DNA of 45,374 bases from Nocardia cerradoensis NBRC 101014. GTDB lineage: Bacteria > Actinomycetota > Actinomycetes > Mycobacteriales > Mycobacteriaceae. The notes below the pieces were generated by a model. The model made no database searches, was not told where the DNA came from, and saw only the letters and a program-made list of their open reading frames with translations. A program made the translations under genes and the position numbers. The stretch spans positions 1 to 45,374 of the forward strand of contig NZ_BAFW01000238.1 of the NCBI RefSeq assembly GCF_000308535.1, written 5' to 3'. Shown one piece after another: positions 39,601-45,374 of the stretch. The stretch's first letter is position 1. The number at the start of each line of letters is the position of its first letter.

Positions 39601-40278
39601 ATGACCGACACCGCCACATGCACTCTCGACGGCACCGGGAGCCGCTTACGCCGGGCGCGGCGGATGCTGGGACTCGCAGCCGATATCGGGCTGTCGCCCG
39701 CGACCTACTATCTGCTGATCGCGGCAGGCTGCACCAGCTATCGCGCGCTGGTGTGTTCGACGGTCGTCGCGGGCATTTGGGCGCTCGGGATCGCCGCGGC
39801 GCGCCGCCGGGCCGACGGCGTCGCCGTATTCGTCTTCTTGCTCAACGCGCTGGGTCTCGTCCTGGCCGTACTGGGCGGTGACGAGCGGATGATGCTGGCC
39901 AAAGATCCGATCACCTCGGCGGTGATCAGCGTGCTGCTGGCGGGCAGTTGCGTGCTGGGCCGGCCGGCGATGTTCGCGGTCTCGCAGCGCATGCACGCAC
40001 TCGGGCCGGATTCCGCCGCACGCTGGGAAGTGTTGTGGCACAACGACTCCGACGTCCGTCGCACGTTCACGGCCGCCACGGCGGTGTGGAGCGCCGGACT
40101 CGCGGTCGACGCGGTGGTGCGGCTCCTGCTGATCTATTCCCTGCCGGTATCGGCATCCGTGGCGCTGATGAACCCGGTGCAATGGGCGATCATAGCCGCG
40201 CTGGGGTTGTACACGGTGCGGTCACGACGGCGCCTCGACGTCAAGGCGCGGCTGCGCGCACTGCCCGACGCCGCGTGA
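39601..40278 (+). CDS. VC0807-family membrane protein
   Basis: This 225-residue protein has about six hydrophobic segments. It resembles the VC0807 family, with DIGLSPATYYLLIAAG near the start, a DERMMLAKDPITSAV stretch in the middle and NPVQWAIIAALGLY late. The ATG follows GGGGAG. It is divergent from the sensor kinase gene across a palindrome and is a candidate target of that two-component system. The function of the family is unknown. Confidence 0.75.
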   Translation: MTDTATCTLDGTGSRLRRARRMLGLAADIGLSPATYYLLIAAGCTSYRALVCSTVVAGIWALGIAAARRRADGVAVFVFLLNALGLVLAVLGGDERMMLAKDPITSAVISVLLAGSCVLGRPAMFAVSQRMHALGPDSAARWEVLWHNDSDVRRTFTAATAVWSAGLAVDAVVRLLLIYSLPVSASVALMNPVQWAIIAALGLYTVRSRRRLDVKARLRALPDAA

Positions 40279-40288
40279 GGAGGTTCGG

Positions 40289-41482
40289 TCACAGATTTCC
40301 GCGCGCGTGCTGCTCCCGCTCGATCGCCTGGAACAGGGCCCGGAAATTCCCCTTTCCGAAGCCCAGCGAGCCGTGCCGCTCGATCAATTCGAAGAATACG
40401 GTCGGGCGGTCGGTGAGGGGTTTGCAGAAGATCTGCAGCAGGTAGCCGTCCTCGTCGCGGTCGACGAGAATGCCGCGCGACTGCAGGTGCCGCACCGGCA
40501 CCCGGACGTGGCCGATGCGGGCGCGCAGTTCGGGATCCTCGTAATAGGCGTCCGGGGTGTCGAGGAATTCGATGCCTTCGCGACGCAGGGCATCGACGGT
40601 GCTCAGGATGTCGCCGGTGGCCAGGGCGATGTGCTGGACACCCGGGCCGCCGTAGAACTCCAGATATTCGTCGATCTGTGAGCGTTTGCGCCCGGCCGCC
40701 GGTTCGTTCAGCGGGAATTTCACGCGGTGGTTGCCGTTGGCCACGACCTTGCTCATCAGCGCCGAATATTCGGTCGCGATATCGTCGCCGACGAATTCGG
40801 CCATATCGGTGAAGCCCATGACGCGGCGATAGAACTCCACCCACTCGTCCATCCGCCCGAGCTCCACATTGCCCACGACATGGTCCACGGCCTGGAACAG
40901 CCGATGCGGCGCCCGCGGCTGATAACCCGACCGGCGTGCGATATATCCCGGCAGATACGGACCGTGATAGCGCGACCGGTCGACGAGGGTGTGGCGGGTT
41001 TCGCCGTAGGTGGCCAGGGCAGCCGTGCGGACCGCGCCGAATTCGTCCGATGTGTCGTGCGGCTCGACCAGGATCCGCGCGCCGTGGCGACGGGCGTGGG
41101 CGATGCAGCGGTCCACATCGGGCACCTCGAGCGCTATGTCGACGATGCCGTCGCCGTGCCGGTCGTGGTGGGCGACCAGCGGACTGGCCGGATCCACCGC
41201 CCCGCAGACCACGAATCGCGCACTGCCGCTGCGCAATACGAAGGACTTGTGGTCGCGATTGCCGGTCTCCGGTCCGGAATAGGCCTCCAGCACCATCCCG
41301 AACGCCTGCAGATAGTGCGTGAACTGGGTCGCGTTGCCGACCACCCACACCAGCGCGTCCCAGCCGAGGACGGGGAAGGGATCGGCACCGGGATCGTGGT
41401 CGACCAGACCGACCAGCCGGCACAGCTCCGCATCGCCCGGCACCGCGGGCCGGGTGTCGCGGTAGAGGTCCTCGATCGTCAT
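40289..41482 (-). CDS. hppD: 4-hydroxyphenylpyruvate dioxygenase
   Basis: This 397-residue enzyme converts 4-hydroxyphenylpyruvate to homogentisate in tyrosine breakdown, using Fe(II) and O2. The three iron ligands of the family are present: His201 in VDHVVGNV, His284 in VQHIALAT and Glu365 in FFELIERHG. The C-terminal GFGKGNFRALFQAIE helix is intact, and the length is normal. ATG at 41482 is the family start; the frame opens slightly earlier. It is divergent from an Lrp/AsnC gene that probably controls it. Later homogentisate-pathway genes are not in the window. Confidence 0.97.
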   Translation of the reverse strand: MTIEDLYRDTRPAVPGDAELCRLVGLVDHDPGADPFPVLGWDALVWVVGNATQFTHYLQAFGMVLEAYSGPETGNRDHKSFVLRSGSARFVVCGAVDPASPLVAHHDRHGDGIVDIALEVPDVDRCIAHARRHGARILVEPHDTSDEFGAVRTAALATYGETRHTLVDRSRYHGPYLPGYIARRSGYQPRAPHRLFQAVDHVVGNVELGRMDEWVEFYRRVMGFTDMAEFVGDDIATEYSALMSKVVANGNHRVKFPLNEPAAGRKRSQIDEYLEFYGGPGVQHIALATGDILSTVDALRREGIEFLDTPDAYYEDPELRARIGHVRVPVRHLQSRGILVDRDEDGYLLQIFCKPLTDRPTVFFELIERHGSLGFGKGNFRALFQAIEREQHARGNL

Positions 41483-41643
41483 GCGTCCAGATAATCTCCG
41501 CGCCGTGGTTCTGGGCAATATCGAGGTTTTCCGGTAGACACCCTGGCGCAATTGGTCACCATAAAGCGACGAGTGCTGGACAATTTGAATAGCTGCGCCA
41601 CGGCCCTGCCCGTGGGCCGCCGGGCCGAGTACAGGAGACGACG

Positions 41644-42165
41644 ATGACGCGCACCCACGCCAAACTGGACGAACTGGATCTGGCGATCCTCACCGCCATG
41701 CACGACTACCAGAAGGCGGGCGTCCTCGAATTGTCACGACGCACCCGGGTGGCCCGGGCGACCGTCCAGTCGCGCATCGCGCGTATGGAGGAGGCCGGCG
41801 TCATCGCCTCCTACGATCCGCAGGTCGACGTCACCGCCGCAGGATTCGACGTACAGGCCTTCGTGAGTCTGGAGATCGCTCAGGGCGCACTCGATGCGGT
41901 GACCACCGATCTGGAGGCCATCCCCGGCGTGCTCGAGGCCTATGCGACCACCGGTTCCAGCGATGTCCTGTGCCGCATCGGCGCCGATTCGCATGCGGGC
42001 CTGCAGGCGGTGCTGCTGAGTATCGACCGCAGTGCCGCGGTGGTGCGGTCGCACAGTGTGATCGTGCTGTCGACGGTGGTCGCCCAGCGCACGCTGCCGC
42101 TGCTGCGCACGCTCACTCCGGCGGGGACGAGCAAGGCTCCGGCATACCGGAATTCGACGCACTGA
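41644..42165 (+). CDS. Lrp/AsnC-family regulator
   Basis: This 173-residue protein has an N-terminal winged helix (LDELDLAILTAM and VARATVQSRIARMEEAGVI) and a C-terminal RAM ligand domain (VQAFVSLEI and AYATTGSSDVLCRI). AGGAGACG precedes the ATG. It is divergent from hppD with a 161-base gap, the layout of an aromatic-amino-acid-responsive local regulator. Tyrosine or phenylalanine is the likely effector, by inference from the neighbour. Confidence 0.94.
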   Translation: MTRTHAKLDELDLAILTAMHDYQKAGVLELSRRTRVARATVQSRIARMEEAGVIASYDPQVDVTAAGFDVQAFVSLEIAQGALDAVTTDLEAIPGVLEAYATTGSSDVLCRIGADSHAGLQAVLLSIDRSAAVVRSHSVIVLSTVVAQRTLPLLRTLTPAGTSKAPAYRNSTH

Positions 42166-42186
42166 GCGCGCACCGGCGGCGCGTGG

Positions 42187-43305
42187 CTACTTCCCGGTTT
42201 TGAGATTCGCTCCGGGCGCGAGGATTTCGACTTCGGGTTGGGCGTTCGGTTCCAGGAAACCCAGCAGGGCGCGGGCTTCCGCTTCGACCTCGGCCGCTTC
42301 CCGCGCCGACCATTCCCGGCTCGGGGCGATGCGCAACCGGGCCACCGACTTGTCGGCGAAGATCTTGTAGACGCCGGCGTGAAACCCGTCGACCAGCACC
42401 GGACACACCTGGGTGGCCATATGGTGCAGGGGCAGCGGGGCGTTCCCGGGAATGATCCGGCTGCGATCCCGATGTGACAGCAGCACATTGTCGTACCAGC
42501 CCAGCAGCCGGACGGGTGCGGGCAGATCGGGATCGGCGAGTTCGGCGTCGGCGGCGTCGTAGAGAACACGGCCGCGTTCGTCGGCATAGGTGCGCACCCG
42601 GTCGCCCAGTGCCGCCAGTATTTCCTTGATACCGAGCAGCCGCGACCAGGTCTGCACATCCATCGTGGTCGCCGGGCCGAAGGCGCGCAGATAGCGAACG
42701 ACCAACTCCTGCACCGGATATGCGTCGTCGAGGGGTGCGTCCAGCCACGGTTCGATGCGCGACCACACCGGACGGCTGTTGTTCCGCCACAACCCGCGCG
42801 GCGGGGTCTGCAGCACCGGAAGCTGATAGAGCCAGGTCTGCGTCACGGCCGTGGGCTCGCGGTCCGGGTATTCCTCGACGGCGCGGGCCCGCAACTCTGC
42901 CGACGACATCGGCTGCGCCCCCAGCACCTTCTCGCCCCGGGCGCGAACCTCCTCGGGGTCGAGCCCGACCATCGCGCCGTAGAAGAAGCCCTTGCGGAAC
43001 GGGATCTTCTCCAGTTCCGGCTGGATATGCGGCGCGATGCGCAGTGCGTCCGCCGCCGTGACCAGGTGAATAGTCGCGCGCATCAACGTGATTCGCACCA
43101 GCGAACGATCTTCGAGGCCGGCGGAGACCGCCGCCGGGTCGAAATCGCTGATCCGGCTCCACAATCCGACGTACGGCGGCGTCACGTCCTGGGCCTGCAG
43201 CCCGACCAGATGTTCACACAGCTGCGGGACCGGCACCGGCGACCGCCGCAGCAGGTGCTGCCGGGCCAGCAGGGTGCGATTCAGAATCCGATCGGACAGT
43301 TTCAT
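42187..43305 (-). CDS. AlkZ/YcaQ-like winged-helix protein (HTH_42 family)
   Basis: This 372-residue protein matches the HTH_42 (AlkZ-like) family, which has tandem winged-helix domains. Family landmarks are LVGLQAQDVTPPYVGLWSR with the Q-x-Q motif near 35-40, ATIHLVTAAD, and LLGWYDNVLLSHRDRSRII late. Characterised members unhook interstrand DNA crosslinks or protect producers from their own genotoxin. Many relatives are uncharacterised, so a glycosylase role here is possible but not shown. It is on the minus strand, its stop 22 bases from the Lrp stop, so the two genes converge. Confidence 0.85.
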   Translation of the reverse strand: MKLSDRILNRTLLARQHLLRRSPVPVPQLCEHLVGLQAQDVTPPYVGLWSRISDFDPAAVSAGLEDRSLVRITLMRATIHLVTAADALRIAPHIQPELEKIPFRKGFFYGAMVGLDPEEVRARGEKVLGAQPMSSAELRARAVEEYPDREPTAVTQTWLYQLPVLQTPPRGLWRNNSRPVWSRIEPWLDAPLDDAYPVQELVVRYLRAFGPATTMDVQTWSRLLGIKEILAALGDRVRTYADERGRVLYDAADAELADPDLPAPVRLLGWYDNVLLSHRDRSRIIPGNAPLPLHHMATQVCPVLVDGFHAGVYKIFADKSVARLRIAPSREWSAREAAEVEAEARALLGFLEPNAQPEVEILAPGANLKTGK

Positions 43306-43362
43306 GATGCGCTCACCCTACGGCCCGGCACCGACATCGAACGCCTGCCGGACGAGGGCCGC

Positions 43363-44409
43363 TCAGCGCACGGTGACGACGACTTTGCCCTTCGCCGAAC
43401 GGTTGTCGAGCGCGGCGACGGCGGCCGCGGTCTCCGTCAGCGGATACAGCACGGGCTGCGGCGCCGCGATCTTGCCCGATTCCAGCAGCGGTGCCACCTC
43501 GTCCCACTGCTCCTGCAGATAGCCCGGATGGGTCATCACCCATTCGCCCCAGGCCGCGCCGATCACCTCGACGTTCTTGAGCAGCAAGCGATTCACCTTG
43601 ACGGTGGGGATTTCGCCGGCGGTGAAGCCGACCACGAGCAACCGCCCGGCCGGAGCCAGCGAGCGAATGCTGTCGGTGAACCGGTCGCCGCCGACCGGAT
43701 CGAGCACGATGTCGACGCCCCGCCCGCCGGTCAGTTCCTTCACCGCGGCCAGCCAGCCCTGCTGATCGCGGCCTTCGCGGGTCCCTCCGTGGTTACGCAG
43801 GCTGCCGCCTCCGGGCCCGTCGCTACGGCCGTCGGTGAGTACCACATCGGACGCGCCGTTGGCACGCGCGACCTCGGCCTTCTCCTCGGTACTCACCACG
43901 GCGATCACCCGGCCCGCGCCCAGCGCCTTCGCCATGCGCAGGGTGGAGGTGCCGATACCGCCGGCGGCGCCGTGCACGAGCACGGTCTCGCCCTCGGCCA
44001 ACCGGCCCCGGTTGCGCAGGCAGAAGTGCACGGTCAGATCGTTGAACAGGATGCCCGCACCCGCTTCGAGGGAGATGTTGTCCGGCAGCCGGAACACCAT
44101 CTCCTTGGCGGTCACCGCGGTTTCGGCGACCGCGTTACCCAGCATGGTCAGCGCCACCACCCGGTCGCCCGCCCGAACCCGGGCATCCTCGGGCGCCGAG
44201 CGCACGACCCCGGCCACCTCGCCGCCGACCACGAACGGCAGTTCGGGTTTCATCTGATAGAGACCCCGGGTCATCAGCACATCCGGGAACGCCACCCCGG
44301 CGGCATGGACGTCGATCACCACTCCACCGGGGAATTCCGCCGGTTCGGGGATGTCCACGACCTCGATGGATTCGGGCCCCTCGAGCTTGCTCACCTGGGC
44401 TGCGCGCAT
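43363..44409 (-). CDS. Zinc-free NADPH:quinone oxidoreductase
   Basis: This 348-residue medium-chain reductase has an N-terminal GroES-like domain (GVAFPDVLMTRGLYQ, FVVGGEVAGVV) and a Rossmann domain with GAAGGIGTS at about 147-155. It lacks the zinc-binding cysteines of alcohol dehydrogenases, so it should be a quinone or enoyl reductase using NADPH. ATG at 44409 follows AGAGG; the frame is open further upstream. Residues 195-218 form a Gly-rich polar insertion (RSDGPGGGSLRNHGG and following) not usual in the family, between TDG and WLAAV. Its substrate is unknown. Confidence 0.93.
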   Translation of the reverse strand: MRAAQVSKLEGPESIEVVDIPEPAEFPGGVVIDVHAAGVAFPDVLMTRGLYQMKPELPFVVGGEVAGVVRSAPEDARVRAGDRVVALTMLGNAVAETAVTAKEMVFRLPDNISLEAGAGILFNDLTVHFCLRNRGRLAEGETVLVHGAAGGIGTSTLRMAKALGAGRVIAVVSTEEKAEVARANGASDVVLTDGRSDGPGGGSLRNHGGTREGRDQQGWLAAVKELTGGRGVDIVLDPVGGDRFTDSIRSLAPAGRLLVVGFTAGEIPTVKVNRLLLKNVEVIGAAWGEWVMTHPGYLQEQWDEVAPLLESGKIAAPQPVLYPLTETAAAVAALDNRSAKGKVVVTVR

Positions 44410-44490
44410 GAAACGACCTCTCTGTCCGCGGCTGCTTTCCCACAAGTTAACCGGTCTTCGCACACCCCTGTCCACAGGTCCCCGATTTGC

Positions 44491-44496
44491 TACGCT
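44491..44496 (+). promoter_or_regulatory. Candidate -10 box for the WXG100-like operon
   Basis: TACGCT fits the TAnnnT pattern 37 bases before the WXG100-like start. No clear -35 is visible. GAGGGGG precedes the ATG. Confidence 0.3.
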
Positions 44497-44532
44497 TGGG
44501 CCCGCTGAACTGAGCGAAGAGGGGGATTTCTC

Positions 44533-44853
44533 ATGGCCGGTCCCAACGATCCACCCGCGAACGCGATGAAGATCGATCCCGCGGCCCTGCAAAGTTTCGC
44601 GAAAACCCTGCGTGACGAGTCCGACGCCATCGGCAAACTCGACTCCGGTCTGGCCGGCGCCGCCGGTGCGCTCCCGGGCACCGGCTGGGACGCGGCCTGC
44701 ACCGGCGCCAAGGATTCGGTCGAGAACGCGTTGAAGCGAATCGGTTCGCGCGTAACGCATATCGCCGACACCGTCGAACAGGCCGGCAAGGTCATCATCG
44801 ATACCGACCAGCAGCTGCGCGACGATCTGAACAAGATCGGTATCCGCGCATGA
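44533..44853 (+). CDS. WXG100-like type VII secretion substrate
   Basis: This 106-residue helical protein has the size and helix-turn-helix shape of WXG100 (ESAT-6-like) proteins. The turn has GTGWDAACTGA, so the Trp is kept but the Gly of the motif is replaced by Ala. Long amphipathic helices lie on both sides. Its stop overlaps the next start as ATGA, typical of partner proteins exported as a pair. The ESX machinery itself is not in the window. Confidence 0.8.
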   Translation: MAGPNDPPANAMKIDPAALQSFAKTLRDESDAIGKLDSGLAGAAGALPGTGWDAACTGAKDSVENALKRIGSRVTHIADTVEQAGKVIIDTDQQLRDDLNKIGIRA

Positions 44854-45374
44854 GCGGCGCGGCATTGACCATCCCCGACGTCGAGAAATGGGACCCGGAC
44901 AAGCTGGGCACCGCCGCGACCGCCGTCGGCAAACTCTCCGGGGACCTCGATCAGGCCGTCGTCGCCGCCGTGAACAGCACACAGAAACTCGGTCAGGACC
45001 AGAAATGGGGCGGCGGCGCCGCCCAGGCCGCCGACGGCCGGATGCAGGTGGAGAAAAGCCGGGCTTCCACGGTGAGCCAGGCGGTTCTGGGATTGCAGAC
45101 GGCGCTGAACCAGCAGGTCGAGAATCTGAAGAACGCCAAGCTCGCGGTGCTGCAGATGCGCGATCAGGCGACCTTCGTACCCGCCCCCAGCGTGATGCCG
45201 GCGTTCGAAGTGAATCCCGACGGCACGGTGAATCCGCAGAAGCGGCTCGACTGGCTCGACCAGCACCGCGACAAACTCAACGACATCGAGTACACGGCGA
45301 AGACCACCGAGATCAAGACGGATGCCGCCGCGCACGAGTGGGCGATCGTCAACGCCCTTAAAAACGCGCAGACG
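44850..45374 (+). CDS. WXG-type protein, C-terminus beyond window
   Basis: The frame is open for 175 codons from the ATG at 44850 to the right edge. The N-terminal half is helical with a WGGG turn (QDQKWGGGAAQAADGR), the W-x-G pattern of type VII substrates. It then continues with a less helical region (VPAPSVMPAFEVNPDGT) and a charged stretch (RLDWLDQHRDKLND). This suggests a longer protein with an N-terminal secretion module and a C-terminal effector or toxin part outside the window. It is coupled to the upstream WXG100-like gene by overlap. Confidence 0.85.
   Translation, partial: MSGAALTIPDVEKWDPDKLGTAATAVGKLSGDLDQAVVAAVNSTQKLGQDQKWGGGAAQAADGRMQVEKSRASTVSQAVLGLQTALNQQVENLKNAKLAVLQMRDQATFVPAPSVMPAFEVNPDGTVNPQKRLDWLDQHRDKLNDIEYTAKTTEIKTDAAAHEWAIVNALKNAQT

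Noticed and set aside
41483..41643. AATTG-type inverted repeats as an Lrp operator between hppD and the Lrp gene
   Set aside because: The half-sites match poorly and spacing is irregular; a site is likely in this gap but I cannot define it from the sequence.

Overview
The window is GC-rich actinobacterial chromosome. The likeliest source is Nocardia or a close relative in the Mycobacteriales. The evidence is the codon bias, the EF-Tu/EF-G/S7/S12 sequences, a pair of DUF3558 lipoproteins, a mycofactocin-type glycosyltransferase, KstR-type operators, and a WXG100-like type VII secretion pair at the right edge. The genus is an inference. No rRNA, tRNA, CRISPR array, insertion sequence or prophage gene was seen.

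Left third (1-16931, minus strand): one uninterrupted non-ribosomal peptide synthetase frame of more than 5,036 codons. It starts at a GTG at 15110 and runs off the left edge. It holds four complete C-A-T modules and the C plus half of the A domain of a fifth. Pocket residues read from the sequence predict Ser, unassigned, Ser, Thr, unassigned. The first C domain resembles that of EntF, so an acyl or aryl starter is likely. A GAF/winged-helix regulator lies directly upstream in the same direction, with a 447-base leader containing a strong hairpin between them.

Middle (17079-31455): accessory and metabolic genes. They include an orphan mycofactocin glycosyltransferase (mftF), a TetR regulator, a KshB-like oxygenase reductase, an AlkD-like glycosylase, a Pro/Ala-rich membrane protein, a glutamate-racemase homologue and a ferredoxin reductase. 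These are followed by an SPW-repeat protein coupled to a TetR regulator, a divergent TetR/MFS pair with a cupin gene, and a long disordered protein. Two identical 14-bp palindromes of the KstR class precede the KshB-like gene and the ferredoxin-reductase gene, which links these two redox genes to sterol-type regulation.

Conserved core (31463-38242, minus strand): rpsL-rpsG-fusA-tuf, ending in a strong bidirectional terminator. Upstream of rpsL are two DUF3558 lipoproteins and a NarL-type response regulator, whose kinase partner begins the next block. The same-strand order rpsL-rpsG-fusA-tuf, ferredoxin reductase, mftF matches the order I recall from Mycobacterium tuberculosis, but mftA-E, which normally precede mftF, are absent here.

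Right end (38235-45374): a sensor kinase divergent from a VC0807-family membrane protein across an 18-bp palindrome; 4-hydroxyphenylpyruvate dioxygenase divergent from an Lrp/AsnC regulator; an AlkZ-like winged-helix protein; a zinc-free quinone oxidoreductase with a Gly-rich insertion; and the WXG100-like gene pair, the second gene cut by the window end.
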